From: Candidatus Sedimenticola sp. (ex Thyasira tokunagai)
GTDB lineage: Bacteria > Pseudomonadota > Gammaproteobacteria > Chromatiales > Chromatiaceae
Reading direction: 5' to 3'
Length of the DNA stretch: 64,000 bases
Assembly (NCBI GenBank): GCA_037318855.1
Contig: CP134874.1
Coordinates: 558,598-622,597 of the forward strand
Position 1 is the stretch's first letter. Each line of letters starts with the position of its first letter. A program made the position numbers and the translations under genes. This document shows, one piece after another, positions 9,137-19,400 of the stretch. Below the pieces are notes generated by a model. That model was not told the DNA's origin. It worked only from the letters and a program-made list of their open reading frames with translations, and did no database searches.

Positions 9137-10113
9137 TCTGTAGGTACCCGTTTTGCCGCTTCCAGAATCACCTCAGGCCCCGCTCCTCTGCGGTGTGCGT
9201 TCTCACTGATATGACGCCGCCAGGCGCGGGCTCCCGGTTGACCGTTGAAAAGTCCGAGGATATGGCGGGTGATCTTGCTTATCTGGACGCCTGCGGCAAA
9301 CTCTCGCTCCACAAACGGCATCAGCTGCTCAATCAACTGGTGGCGGCTGGGCAGAGGGTGGTTGTTCCCATAGAGCTGCCGGTCCGCCTCCAGCAGAATC
9401 CAGGGATTATGGTAGGCCTCCCGGCCGATCATCACCCCATCAACACGCTCCAGGTGCCTTTCGGCCCCATCCAGGGTCAGGATGCCGCCGTTGATAATGA
9501 TCTCAAGGGATGGGAAGTCGTCTTTTAGCCGGTAAACCGTCTCATAACTTAGTGGTGGGATCTCACGGTTCTCCTTGGGGCTCAATCCCTGCAGCCAGGC
9601 TTTGCGGGCGTGGACGATAAAGGTGCTGCAGCCTGCATCAGCGACTGTGCCGACAAAATCGCACAACGCTTCATAGCTGTCGTGCTCATCCACACCGATA
9701 CGGTGCTTGACTGTGACGTCGATAGAGACGGCATCACGCATCGCCTTGACACCGTCGGACACCACCTGCGGTGTCATCATCAGGCAGGCGCCAAAACGCC
9801 CGGACTGCACTCTGTCAGAAGGGCAGCCGACGTTGAGGTTGATCTCATCATAGCCCCAGGTCTCACCCAGCCGTGCACACAGGGCAAGATCGGCAGGGTC
9901 ACTTCCCCCCAGTTGCAGGGCGACGGGATGCTCCTCGTCAAAGAAATCGAGATGCCGCGGGCGATCACCATGAATAATGGCCCCGGTAGTCACCATCTCG
10001 GTATAGAGCAGGGTGTTCTGTGTGATCAGGCGCAGAAAATAGCGGCAGTAGCGATCGGTCCAGTCCAGCATCGGGGCGATTGAGAGGCGGCGACTTAATG
10101 GTGCTATGGTCAT
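9133..10113 (-). CDS. dusA: tRNA-dihydrouridine(20/20a) synthase DusA
   Basis: A 326-residue FMN-dependent Dus enzyme. Motifs: SIAPMLDWTDRYCRYF (FMN phosphate and entry strand), INLNVGCPSDRVQSGRFGAC with the catalytic cysteine in the loop, TVKHRIGVDEHDSYEAL, FIVHARKAWLQGLSPKENR, and VMIGREAYHNPWI. The KAWLQGLSPKENR stretch is diagnostic of DusA. It reduces U20/U20a in the tRNA D-loop. The length matches E. coli DusA. The downstream cupin gene overlaps by four bases. Confidence 0.95.
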   Translation of the reverse strand: MTIAPLSRRLSIAPMLDWTDRYCRYFLRLITQNTLLYTEMVTTGAIIHGDRPRHLDFFDEEHPVALQLGGSDPADLALCARLGETWGYDEINLNVGCPSDRVQSGRFGACLMMTPQVVSDGVKAMRDAVSIDVTVKHRIGVDEHDSYEALCDFVGTVADAGCSTFIVHARKAWLQGLSPKENREIPPLSYETVYRLKDDFPSLEIIINGGILTLDGAERHLERVDGVMIGREAYHNPWILLEADRQLYGNNHPLPSRHQLIEQLMPFVEREFAAGVQISKITRHILGLFNGQPGARAWRRHISENAHRRGAGPEVILEAAKRVPTE

Positions 10114-10271
10114 GGTCTGGATTGTAAAGGGTTCAATATCGGTAATCTAATTCAGCGCAAATAAGCTGTCCTTATAGGTGCGGCGCCTTAGGGCGGAGTC
10201 ATCTCCCGTTTTTCTTGGGAAAACAGATACCTAACCCCCAAGTGTACTTACTGAGGCTCCCTTTGGGATAG

Positions 10272-10305
10272 CTGAGGGTGGCCGAACTATCCGCATGACC
10301 CACTA
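10272..10305. repeat. Solo terminal repeat of the family E element
   Basis: These 34 bp match about 28 of 34 positions of the right end of the 60066-60332 element (ctg.ggg...ccgaa...tccgcatg.cccacta). No partner end was found in the 160 bp to the left, so this looks like a remnant. It lies 22 bp before the start codon of the methyltransferase gene. Confidence 0.55.
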
Positions 10306-10326
10306 GGACGATACAATAGCCCCACC

Positions 10327-11097
10327 ATGACTATTGAGACACTGACTCTTTTACTGCTGGTGCTGCTATTTCCCCTGCTGCTCTATCTGCTGCGCCGGGT
10401 GAATCGCGGCATAAATCTGCTGGAAGAGTGGCGACAGGAGCATGATGAGGGCGGTGAACTATTCAACCAGATGGAGTCCTATCTTTTTCTGCGTGATAGG
10501 TTGAATCTGCGGCAGGGGCTCCCCTATACCCGGGACTGGTCGGCGGCCCCCGATTTTCTCAAGCTTATCGTCGAACATGCGCTGGCGACAAAGCCGTTGA
10601 TGGTGATGGAGTGCAGCAGTGGGCTGACCACACTGATGCTGGGCCGCTGCTGTCAACTTAATGGCAAGGGTCGGGTCTACAGCCTGGAGAACGGTGAGTC
10701 GTATGCCGAAAAAACACGAGAGCATATCGAGCGCTATGGGCTGTCGGAGTACGTTTCAGTTATCCACGCGCCATTGCAGAAGGGAGCCGTCAAAGGCAGT
10801 GAGTATCAGTGGTACGCTCTGGATGATTTGCCCCAGGGTTCGATCGATATGCTGGTGGTTGATGGCCCTCCGGGTTTTATTCAGAAGCATTCACGCTATC
10901 CTGCACTGCCGCTACTGTTTGACAAGCTGTCTGACAACTGCGTGATTTTTCTCGACGATGCCGCCCGACCTGAAGAGAGGGAGCTGGTAGAGATGTGGTT
11001 GGCGGAGTATCCACAGTTGCGTCATGAATATATCAAGACCGAGAGGGGGTGTTCGGTGTTGACTCTTAACAATGGGGAGCGCGAACTACCTGGCTGA
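10327..11097 (+). CDS. Membrane-anchored class I SAM methyltransferase-like protein
   Basis: A 256-residue protein with one N-terminal membrane helix (about residues 3-22, LTLLLLVLLFPLLLYLLRRV). A Rossmann-type methyltransferase domain follows: VMECSSGLTTLML as motif I, GRVYSLENGESY as the motif II acidic loop, IDMLVVDGPPGF as motif IV, and CVIFLDDAARPEE. The substrate is unknown. Proteins of this kind are often found near polysaccharide or lipid modification genes, but nothing here shows that. It has no close partner gene; a REP palindrome follows it. Confidence 0.7.
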   Translation: MTIETLTLLLLVLLFPLLLYLLRRVNRGINLLEEWRQEHDEGGELFNQMESYLFLRDRLNLRQGLPYTRDWSAAPDFLKLIVEHALATKPLMVMECSSGLTTLMLGRCCQLNGKGRVYSLENGESYAEKTREHIERYGLSEYVSVIHAPLQKGAVKGSEYQWYALDDLPQGSIDMLVVDGPPGFIQKHSRYPALPLLFDKLSDNCVIFLDDAARPEERELVEMWLAEYPQLRHEYIKTERGCSVLTLNNGERELPG

Positions 11098-11131
11098 AGT
11101 CGCCATTATCAAAGCCGGCACTGTACAAATA

Positions 11132-11196
11132 TGTAGGAGCGAACTTGTTCGCGATCAGCTCCGAGGGGTGTTCTTCGCGAACAAGTTCGCTCCTAC
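11132..11196. repeat. REP-like palindrome (family F copy 3)
   Basis: Near-perfect inverted repeat: tgtaggagcgaacttgttcg at the left and cgaacaagttcgctcctac at the right, with an inner tcgcgat...cttcgcga pairing. It is the clearest copy of the family that recurs at 2931, 4894, 21413 and 35833. Confidence 0.8.
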
Positions 11197-11339
11197 TCAT
11201 TAAATGAACTGCAGATCGACTCGGTCGATGTATTTCAACCAGAAGAAACCCAGTCACTCCAATTTACCCCTTTACGAGCTATGTTTTCCTGCTGCCTGTT
11301 TCAGCCTAGAATGATGCCAATCGAAACTGGAGTAGTGCT

Positions 11340-11942
11340 ATGCCTCAACAAACCCCATTTGAAAAGACCGTCGAACTGATTGATGCCGCCAACCGCGAAG
11401 ATCCAAATATGGAGAGCAGCGGTGGTGAGTCTGTCCCCAAAGAGTTGCTCTATGGAGAGCGGATGTCGGAGATGATTGGACGTTTTATGCCGGATGCCGA
11501 CGAGGTGGGAAGGATTGCGGTGCGGGCACAACACATTGAGCGCTGGAAATCTCCCCGTGACGCCTTCCCGATGAACCGCGAGGGCTACTTCCGATGGCGA
11601 ACCCAGCTCTATAAATTTCATGCTGATACCGTTGCCGGACTGATGGCTGAGGCCGGTTACGACGAAGCATCCATCGAACGGGTACGAAAAGCCGTGGGGA
11701 AAAAGGCGGTGAAGATCAACCGTGATACCCAACTGCTGGAGGATGTCGCCGCACTGGTCTTTATCGAGCACTACATGCAGGCGTTTGCCGACAAACATCC
11801 GGAGTACAGTGAGGAGAAGTGGATCGATATCATCCTCAAAACCTGGAAGAAGATGTCGAAGAGTGGGCAGCAGTTCGCGCTCTCCGGCAGCTTAAAGCTC
11901 CCTGAACCTTTGGTTCCGCTGATCCAGAAGGCATTGGCTTGA
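11340..11942 (+). CDS. DUF4202 family protein
   Basis: A 200-residue protein matching DUF4202 throughout: FEKTVELIDAANREDPN at the N-terminus, RAQHIERWKSPRDAFP (a His-rich helix like HD-type hydrolases), REGYFRWRTQLYKFHAD, and LEDVAALVFIEHYMQAF. The function is unknown, though conserved His/Asp/Glu residues suggest a metal-dependent hydrolase (inference). DUF4202 genes are common in sulfur- and nitrogen-cycling proteobacteria. A strong hairpin terminator follows the stop. Confidence 0.85.
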   Translation: MPQQTPFEKTVELIDAANREDPNMESSGGESVPKELLYGERMSEMIGRFMPDADEVGRIAVRAQHIERWKSPRDAFPMNREGYFRWRTQLYKFHADTVAGLMAEAGYDEASIERVRKAVGKKAVKINRDTQLLEDVAALVFIEHYMQAFADKHPEYSEEKWIDIILKTWKKMSKSGQQFALSGSLKLPEPLVPLIQKALA

Positions 11943-11953
11943 TCAGGTAAATT

Positions 11954-11993
11954 CAAAAGCGGGGCGTAGAGTACTCAGCGTCCCGCTTTTTTA
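11954..11993 (+). terminator. Rho-independent terminator after the DUF4202 gene
   Basis: aaaagcggggcg pairs with cgtcccgctttt and is followed by a T run. The loop is about 12 nt. It also has an A run on the other side, so it may serve the convergent sulfotransferase gene as well. Confidence 0.8.
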
Positions 11994-12017
11994 ATTTTCA
12001 GGGCTAAAGCAGGCCCG

Positions 12018-12587
12018 TCAGGCCGAAGCGTTATGGTGGGTGTCCCACTCCATTAGTGCCTGCTCCCGGTTCCCTTCGGCTCCTATCCACTCCCAGAAGT
12101 GGCCAAAATCCTCTTTGGCATTTTCCAGGTGGAACACCATCTGGTGGCTCTTGTCCCTGAGAAACAGCTCGATATTGCTCTCTACAGTGTCGATGTAATC
12201 GGCGGCAACATCCCGTGCCGGTTGGCCGGGTTCACCTCCCAGGAGAATCCCTTCGCGATAGGCCTTCATGATGCCCATCTCCTCACGCTTGGCAAAGCTG
12301 GCGGAGGTGAGTGTGGGATCGCGCCGGAGGTGGAGATAGTGTGCGCGGTTGCCATAGGTGTGTTCCAGCCGCCCAAGCAGCCATGAGAGTCGGTTGTCCG
12401 CCTCGATATGGTTTTGCGGGTAGGCAAGCCGCCTGTCGCCGATGAGTTGTATGCGGGATTCGTGGGCGGCACTGTAGTTGGTGATATGCCGGCAGGCCTC
12501 GATAAAGGTGGTGGAGCCGCAACGGCCGGTATTGAGGATAAAAATATTCAACCTAGAATCCGTAGTTGGATGGCGTGAAGCGTGCAA
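12018..12587 (-). CDS. Sulfotransferase-like protein with start region from a MITE
   Basis: A 189-residue protein. The PAPS 5'-phosphosulfate loop is visible as FILNTGRCGSTTFIEAC, and RDPTLTSASFAKRE resembles the 3'-phosphate binding region. It is short for a sulfotransferase but keeps both nucleotide motifs. The in-frame ATG at 12587 lies inside a family A element, so the first 12 residues are repeat-derived. The native protein most likely began at the element junction (12551, now TTG) as xNIFILNTGRCG. It follows the glycosyltransferase gene on the same strand; acceptor unknown, possibly a glycan. Confidence 0.7.
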   Translation of the reverse strand: MHASRHPTTDSRLNIFILNTGRCGSTTFIEACRHITNYSAAHESRIQLIGDRRLAYPQNHIEADNRLSWLLGRLEHTYGNRAHYLHLRRDPTLTSASFAKREEMGIMKAYREGILLGGEPGQPARDVAADYIDTVESNIELFLRDKSHQMVFHLENAKEDFGHFWEWIGAEGNREQALMEWDTHHNASA

Positions 12588-12696
12588 TTCACGCTGTAGC
12601 GTGGCTCACCCAGCAGGTGAAAGGGAAGGTTGAAGTCAATGGTATTCATATCAATCACTTAGCCTCAGAATGGAGCGGTCAACTGCGGAATCCAGG
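12552..12696. mobile_element. MITE-like element, family A copy 3 (145 bp, internally deleted)
   Basis: The left end CCTAGAATCCGTAGTTGG (one change from copies 1 and 2) and the right end TCAACTGCGGAATCCAGG are inverted. The flanks are TTCAA (12547-12551) and TTCAT (12697-12701). On the minus strand the right-hand flank reads ATGAA and overlaps the glycosyltransferase stop TGA. The interior is shorter than the 237 bp of the other copies. Confidence 0.75.
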
Positions 12697-12697
12697 T

Positions 12698-14341
12698 TCA
12701 TTGCTTCTGCTCAGGCTCACGGTCCTCTCTCTTCAGTGCCCGGCGCCACGCTTCTCTATCGTCGTTGTAGAGAAGAATTGACCGGCAGATGGTCGTAAGA
12801 CGCTCCTCCTTGTGGGCACCCGGGGCGATTAGTCGGTAGCCCTTTGACGTGGTACTGAAATTGTTCTCGATGTTGTCGATAAAGTGGCTGAACGCCTCTT
12901 TGGACTCGCTCAGTTCCGGGTGGTGGTTCCACCACCCGCTGTTATCGTCGAGGCGCGTTTTCAGCTGTTGCAGCTTCAAACCAATCTGCTCCTGCTTGAT
13001 TAAATATTTTTGATATATATCACCCTCTACAGTAGTGACAATTTTCTTGATTTCATCGCAGGTGGGCATTTTTTTCGGGAAACCTGCAGCGGTCAGCTGC
13101 TCCATGCTGAAGAGCATCACATCACCAAAAAACTGTCGTTCAAACTCTCCCGAGAGGTCTACCCGTTCAAGGGAGCGGTAGATGCCTGGACGGAATTCCG
13201 AGACTCCCTGCTCCCTGACGGTGCGTTTGTGCAGCATCGGCAGGTTAGCCGAGACGAATCGATCTCCGACTTCCGCCTTGATGATACGACCGAGAACCGG
13301 CCCCGCCATCCTCAGCTTGAGAGCGGCAAAAGGGATAAAATAGTCAAGGTATTCAGGTTTGAATATGTAGTTGCCGGTGTAGATAGTCCTGGCAGACTGG
13401 ATGCTGGCGAGGAGGTCGCCGTCACTGTAGTAGCTTTTGCGGGTGGGGTGCTCGCCGTCAAAAAATCGATTGAGCTTGGATGCAAAGTGGTTGAAACAGT
13501 CCAGGTGGTCGTGCTTACCGCTCAAGGTGCAGCGATAGCGGAAGGATGTGGCCACCTGCTTGAAACCGAACAGATCGGCCATGTCGTGGTAGGCGGCATC
13601 ATCGGCTGCCGGTAGGTTTTTTTGATGGAAACTGCAGGGGGCCGAGATATCAATCACTGACATCTGCTCAAGGAAAGCAGTGACATCTTCGAGAAAGTTA
13701 GCCGTCATAACTGACGGTGATACCGGCGGGTCACCCACTACTTTACCGGTGAGTATACCTGCACCGGTGTCACGGAAGATGCGGTTAAGTGAGTGGAAGT
13801 AGTTGACGGCATAGAGGTCTCTGTCACCCTCAGCCGTCTCCACCTTCACTTTGAACTCCTGATCACTGTCAATGAAGTAGAAGAGCGTGTCATCACTCCC
13901 ACCGTCCCACTCCCTGAGTTTGAGGTAGGTGATGTTTCTCATCATTGACGCGCCCTTGTGGTAATAGGCGGCGGGATCGGTATTGCCGATGATTCTGTCG
14001 GCAGCGCTCTGCAGACTCTTTTTGAGGCGGCTCGTCTGCTCCAACTGCTCAGACTGACCGAAGTAGTGGCTGCGCAGCCCCCGACGATTGAACTTATCGG
14101 CAATGGTCTGGTGGCTTTCGATGTTGGCGGGCTCTTTGGAATCATCGGCTATGACGACGCTGATTTTACGGTAGCCGCCATCATCGAAACCGCCGTAGTT
14201 GAAGCGGCGGCAGAGCTCCAGCAGACTGTCGAGGCAGCTCTCCAGGTGTCGCGGCCTGTCAGCGACGGGGATGACTACTACAAAATTGTAATACTCATCA
14301 TCCCCCTGGACCTCTCTCTTCACTTCCAGATCACCAGTCAT
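12698..14341 (-). CDS. Glycosyltransferase family 2-like protein
   Basis: A 547-residue soluble protein starting with a GT-A fold: FVVVIPVADRPRHLESCLDSL, then KISVVIADDSKE. LFYFIDSDQEFKV contains the DxD metal/nucleotide-sugar motif. The C-terminal half (about residues 300-547) has no domain I recognise, but it contains RFVSANLPMLHKRTV and a charged helical tail. The stop codon lies at the boundary of a family A element. It sits between a TPP-enzyme gene and a sulfotransferase gene on the same strand, suggesting one biosynthetic unit. Product unknown. Confidence 0.65.
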   Translation of the reverse strand: MTGDLEVKREVQGDDEYYNFVVVIPVADRPRHLESCLDSLLELCRRFNYGGFDDGGYRKISVVIADDSKEPANIESHQTIADKFNRRGLRSHYFGQSEQLEQTSRLKKSLQSAADRIIGNTDPAAYYHKGASMMRNITYLKLREWDGGSDDTLFYFIDSDQEFKVKVETAEGDRDLYAVNYFHSLNRIFRDTGAGILTGKVVGDPPVSPSVMTANFLEDVTAFLEQMSVIDISAPCSFHQKNLPAADDAAYHDMADLFGFKQVATSFRYRCTLSGKHDHLDCFNHFASKLNRFFDGEHPTRKSYYSDGDLLASIQSARTIYTGNYIFKPEYLDYFIPFAALKLRMAGPVLGRIIKAEVGDRFVSANLPMLHKRTVREQGVSEFRPGIYRSLERVDLSGEFERQFFGDVMLFSMEQLTAAGFPKKMPTCDEIKKIVTTVEGDIYQKYLIKQEQIGLKLQQLKTRLDDNSGWWNHHPELSESKEAFSHFIDNIENNFSTTSKGYRLIAPGAHKEERLTTICRSILLYNDDREAWRRALKREDREPEQKQ

Positions 14342-14443
14342 TTTAACTGCTCAGTGCCAAACGCAACGAGTGTGCTGAATAGATACAATCAAAGTTTTTC
14401 TCTGTGCTCTCCGCGTCCTGCTTGTCTGTTTTTGGGGGGAGCA

Positions 14444-16111
14444 TTAGCGTTTTGAAGAGTAGTTAGGGAAGGCGTCCTTGTCGATCAGCACCTCAATAAG
14501 ATTGATGGTGCCACTCAGGTCGTAGTCGGCAAAGAGTGACTCCAGATCCGCCTCGACGGCCACCTGTTTGTAATTGATGCCGAAAGCCCTGGCAAGCTGC
14601 TCGAAATCGGGGTTGATGAAGTCGCAATTGATATAACGTTGCTGGTAGTGCTGGTGCTGATTCTTGCGGATCAGGCCCATGGTGGAGTTGTTGAAAACGA
14701 CGATATTCAATGGTTTGTTGTAGTTGACCGCTGTCATGATTTCCATGCAGCACATCTGAAAGCCACCATCCCCAAGGATGGCGAACATTGACTTGGTCTC
14801 ATGGAACTGGGCGCCGATGGCGGCGGGAATGGCATGGCCCAGTGAGGAGACGCCGGAGTTGGGATAGTAGCGATTGCCGCTTGCGACGTTGAAAAAATTC
14901 TGAGCAAAGATGATGTTGTCATCAAAGACCACGGCATTCTTGGGAAAGTGGGCCTCCAGCTTAAGAAAAAAATGCTCGATCAGGGAGAAACCGCTGTGGA
15001 ACTGGGCATAGTCGCGGTTACTAGTGCTCCTCAGGCCGGAGAGATAGTGCTGGGTCTGTTCGGGTAATGCTCTTGAGTTTCCTGTAGCCTCAATATTTCT
15101 AGCCACTCCTTCCAGTGCTTCCCGTATATCGCCGTTAAGTGCCAGATCAGCGTCGAACACCTTCTCCAGCTGGGCAAAGTCATGGTCGATCTGCGCGATT
15201 TTTTTGCCGCTGAGAAGTGTCTTGTCCCACAGGTAACTGGTGCGTTCATTGAAGCTGGCACCAAGAAAAATCAGTAGGTCCGCTTCGTCGGTGATGTACC
15301 TGTAGGCGCAACCGTCTGAGGTGACGCCGAGGCTGCCTAGTGAGAGCGGTGACTGCTCACTGATCACCCCCTTGGCCTTGAGGCTGGTGGTGACGGGGAT
15401 ACCCATTAGCTCACTTAGATGGGAAATTACCTCTCCCGCCCCCGACTGCATGCAGCCGTAACCGGCGATAATCACCGGTTTTTCTGCACCCATAATCAGC
15501 TGGGAGAGGTCGGCGATGGCGGGTGATGCCTCGTTGAATGATTGCTCTCGCTTTACGGTACGGATGCTGTCCAGGATGTCGGCATCAACCAGTTCATTCT
15601 GGATATTGAAGGGAAAGCTCAACAGCACCGGGCCGGAGTTGGGCGAGAGAAGTATCTTCGAGGTCTGCTTCAGCACCTGGGGCAGGTAGTCGGTCCGCTC
15701 AATCACCCGGTTGTATTGGGTAATCCCTTTGAACAGAGCCGTCTGATCAATACTTCCACCCTCGCCTGAACTCTCCTGTAGCCCTCCTTTGCCGAAGATA
15801 TGGGTGGGTGTTTCGCCGGTGATGATCAGCAACGGCTGCTTCTCGGCATAGGCGTTGGCGACGCCGGTGACCAGGTTGGTGGCGCCGGGGCCGGCGGTGG
15901 CGATACAGGCGGAGATTTTGCCGGAAGCCCTGATGTAGCCACCAGCCATAAAGGAGGCACCCTGTTCATGCTTGGTCAGCACTGCCTCAATGCTGGAGTC
16001 GTAGAGGCTGTCGTAGACAGGCAGGATATGGGCGCCGGGAATACCAAAGATATGATCGATACCCAATCGCTCCATATACCTGACGATCAGCTCACTCACT
16101 TTCATTTTCAT
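14444..16111 (-). CDS. Thiamine diphosphate-dependent enzyme of the acetolactate synthase family
   Basis: About 555 residues. N-terminal PYR domain with the catalytic Glu in LTKHEQGASFMAGGYIRASG and AGPGATNLVTG; central domain KPVIIAGYG; C-terminal PP domain with the TPP motif ILGDGGFQ...VVFNNSTMG. It resembles IlvB-like synthases, but the gene context (glycosyltransferase, sulfotransferase) argues against branched-chain amino acid synthesis and no ilvN is adjacent. I chose ATG at 16111; a TTG at 16129 and an ATG at 16105 are alternatives, and none has a strong Shine-Dalgarno site. Substrate unknown. Confidence 0.75.
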   Translation of the reverse strand: MKMKVSELIVRYMERLGIDHIFGIPGAHILPVYDSLYDSSIEAVLTKHEQGASFMAGGYIRASGKISACIATAGPGATNLVTGVANAYAEKQPLLIITGETPTHIFGKGGLQESSGEGGSIDQTALFKGITQYNRVIERTDYLPQVLKQTSKILLSPNSGPVLLSFPFNIQNELVDADILDSIRTVKREQSFNEASPAIADLSQLIMGAEKPVIIAGYGCMQSGAGEVISHLSELMGIPVTTSLKAKGVISEQSPLSLGSLGVTSDGCAYRYITDEADLLIFLGASFNERTSYLWDKTLLSGKKIAQIDHDFAQLEKVFDADLALNGDIREALEGVARNIEATGNSRALPEQTQHYLSGLRSTSNRDYAQFHSGFSLIEHFFLKLEAHFPKNAVVFDDNIIFAQNFFNVASGNRYYPNSGVSSLGHAIPAAIGAQFHETKSMFAILGDGGFQMCCMEIMTAVNYNKPLNIVVFNNSTMGLIRKNQHQHYQQRYINCDFINPDFEQLARAFGINYKQVAVEADLESLFADYDLSGTINLIEVLIDKDAFPNYSSKR

Positions 16112-16413
16112 ACGGCTGTACTTACTCAAGCTTTGTGGGGGCGGCGCTGTGCCTGTTTGGCCGCTCGACGGCGTATTATCGGCGGTGAGGGCTACTTAAT
16201 GCAATTTAGGGAGCCTTTAGCAGAGTATTTCCTTGATTTTTTCCTATAGATGGAAGTGCAACAGGGAACCGAAAAGTGAGTTGTATCAGGCGCTACGTGA
16301 GTTGGATATGGAGAAGATTACAGCCTGCGACCGGCTGTTGTGCGAGGTACTCACCGGGCGGGTGAATGGATTTCGCCTTCACTATCTGCTGAATCCATTT
16401 GGGTGGTGTATCT
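16112..16413. other. Intergenic region without a recognised gene
   Basis: No coding frame here is convincing. An inverted pair (aatggattt at 16365-16373 and aatccattt at 16392-16400) lies close to the 3' end of the downstream minus-strand gene and may form a hairpin. A plus-strand open stretch over 16233-16478 has plausible amino-acid composition but no family match I can name. Confidence 0.4.
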
Positions 16414-19400
16414 CTATTTGTTTGCCTGGTGAAGCCGGATCACATTTTCGACTTCGTTGGCCGGCAGTGGTCGGCTGAGGAAGTAGCCCTGTACTTCATG
16501 GCACCCCTCTTTTTTGAGAAAGTCGATCTGCCCCTTGGTCTCCGCACCCTCAGCGATCACCTTAAGTTGCATGCTGTTGCCGAGAGCGATGACGGCGCGC
16601 ACAATCGCCTCATCGTTTGTGTCCTGGGGTACGTCACGGACAAATGACCGGTCGATCTTAAGTTTGTGGAACGGCAGGCGCTTAAGGTAACTGAGAGAGG
16701 AGTAACCGGTGCCGAAATCGTCGATGGCGAGGTTGATGCCCAAGTTCTCCAGTCCCTCCAATACACTGACCGCCTGTTCTGCGTAGCCCATAACAAAACT
16801 CTCAGTCACCTCCAGCTCCAGGTGTTGTGCATCGAGGCCCGTCTCCTCCAGCGCCAATTTGACCACCTCGACGATCTTATCGCGTTGTACCTGGGCTCCC
16901 GACAGATTGACCGCTATCCGACCGGCTTCCAGGCCGTCATCCCGCCACGTCTTCATCTGTCGGCAGGCGGTGACCAGCACCCACTGACCGAGTGCTTGAA
17001 TGATGCCGGTCTCTTCGGCGAGAGGGATGAATTTGTCCGGGGGGATGTTACCCAGCTCAGGGTGCTGCCAGCGTACCAGCGCTTCACAGCCGGTCAGCTC
17101 CCCGCTGGTGAGGGAGTACTGGGGTTGGTAATGAAGGTAGAGCTGCTCTCGTTCCAGTGCAAGTTTAAGCTGACCTTCCAGTTGGATTCTATCAAAGGCC
17201 GCTTCGGTTAGTTCAGCAGTGTAGTACTGGTAGTTGGAGCGCCCCAAGTCTTTTGCTCGATACATGGCGGCATCGGCGTTTTTCAGCAGACTGGGCACAT
17301 CTTCAGCATCATCCGGGAAGATACTGATGCCGACACTGGTGGAGATGTGCAGTTCATAGGTACCGATCTTTATTGGCTCGTTTAATACCGATAGCAGCTT
17401 ACCGGCGATCAGGGCGGCATCATCCGGATGACCTATCTCATCCACCACCACGGCGAACTCATCACCGCCGAGGCGTCCTACAGTGTCTTGTTCCCTCAAT
17501 ACGGTAGTCAATCTTTCAGCTACCGCTTTTAGCAGGGCGTCACCTACTGGATGCCCCAGACTGTCGTTGATGTGTTTGAATCGGTCAAGGTCCATGAAAA
17601 GCACAGCAACTTGGTGCCCATCCCGTCGGGCACGGGTCAGCGCATGCTCACAGCGCGCGTTGAACAGCAGGCGGTTGGGCAGGTCGGTGAGCGCATCGTA
17701 ATGGGCGAGATGGCGGATACGCTCCTCCGACATTTTCCTCTCGGTGATGTCAGAGAAAATACCTATGTACTGACTGATTTCGCCCTTGGCATCGGTGATG
17801 GCGGTTATGCTCTGCCTGACAGGAATCAGGCTGCCGCTTTTTCGACGGTTCCAGATCTCTCCCTCCCAATGCCTGGTAGTGATCAAGCGGGACCAAAGCT
17901 CCTGGTAGAAGGCCTGGTCATGTCGGTGGGAGCGGAGAATACTTGGGGTGCGGCCTATCGCCTCTTTGGCGCTATAGCCGGTGATTCCGGTAAAGGCGTC
18001 GTTGACCCGCAGAATGGTACCCTCTGCATTGGTAACTACTATCCCCTCGGTGGTGCCGCTGAAGACATTATCTGCCAGACGCAGTTCCTGCTCAGCCTCT
18101 TTTCTTTCGGTGATGTCCTGCAGTGTTCCAATCAGGTGAGTTACTTCACCCTCTTCATTGACAGCACTCTCTCCCCTTAGATGTAGATAACGTTTACCTC
18201 CATCGAGCCGGGTGATACGAAACTCAACATCACAGGATTGTCCGGGATCTGTTTGCACCGGCCTGATACTACTGCGGATAGCCATCTGGTCATCCGGGTG
18301 GATGAGGCCGAAACACTCCTCAAGTGAGCTGCAGGTGGTGGCTGGGGGTTCACCAAAAATTCGCTCTACCTCTACCGAACTTTGTAACTCGCCTGTTTCG
18401 AGACACCAGCGCCAGTTGCCGATATGGGCGATACGCTGAGCTTCAGCCAGATCGGTGGTACGCTGTGCCACCCGCTGCTCCAGTTCATCCCTGGCACTGC
18501 GGAGAGCCTCCTCAGCCATGATCCACTTGGAGGTGTCACGGACAGTGGCTATCGCCTGGAGCTCCCCCCCCCGTTCAAGAAAACTCAAGCTGATGTCCAC
18601 GGGTATTTTTCTACCGTCACGGGTTAGGGCGGTCAGTGGACGCTTTTCACTAAAATGCTTTAACCCCGGATTATGGAAATAGTCTCTGCGGTAGGCGGTG
18701 TGTTTATGGCGGAGCTCGGTCGGAATCAAATCCTCAACCAGCATTCTGCACAGCTCATCCCGGCTATAGCCGAACAACTTTGCCGCCTCACTGTTGGCGC
18801 GGATGATACGCCCCTGGTTATCAGTGGTCAGCATCGGGTCAGGGGCAACGTCCAACAGGTTATCCAGGTAGCGCTGTTCTGTTTCCAGTTTGTCATTGGA
18901 TTGCATTACATACCTGATAAAGAGGATGGTGGTGATGCCGACCAGCAGTACAAAGGGGATCAGTAGTCCCGCCCATTTGATTAGATGGGTCGTCTGTTTT
19001 AGTGCTTCGTTGGTTTCCAGCTCCTTGTTGCTACTCCTCTCCAGCGCCTGGTTCGCGAGTTGCAGGATAGATTCAAGTGCCGGCAGGTCGTCAATCCGTA
19101 CCCGTGCATCGATTTGGCTGGGGGTATCTCCCCGTGTCACCAGTTGTCGAGTGAGTCGAAACTTCTCCTCGTAGTCGTTCACCATGTTCTCTACCGACTG
19201 TAGTGCCTCCGCTTCCTGAGTGCTGATCTCCAGCGCACGGTAAGAGGCGATGGCGCTACGTGCGGTGTGCAGATCCTCCTCAATCTGAGGAATCAGTTGA
19301 GGCTCTTGCCTAAGAATGTAGTTCTTGAAGTTATGGATGAAACCGCCGTAACCAAGGCTGGTGTTGATGCGATTGAGTGCACCGGAGGCCACAATGGCGC

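Noticed and set aside
16233..16478. Possible remnant gene between the TPP enzyme and GGDEF-EAL genes
   Set aside because: No homology I can name, and it runs into the 3' end of the opposite gene.
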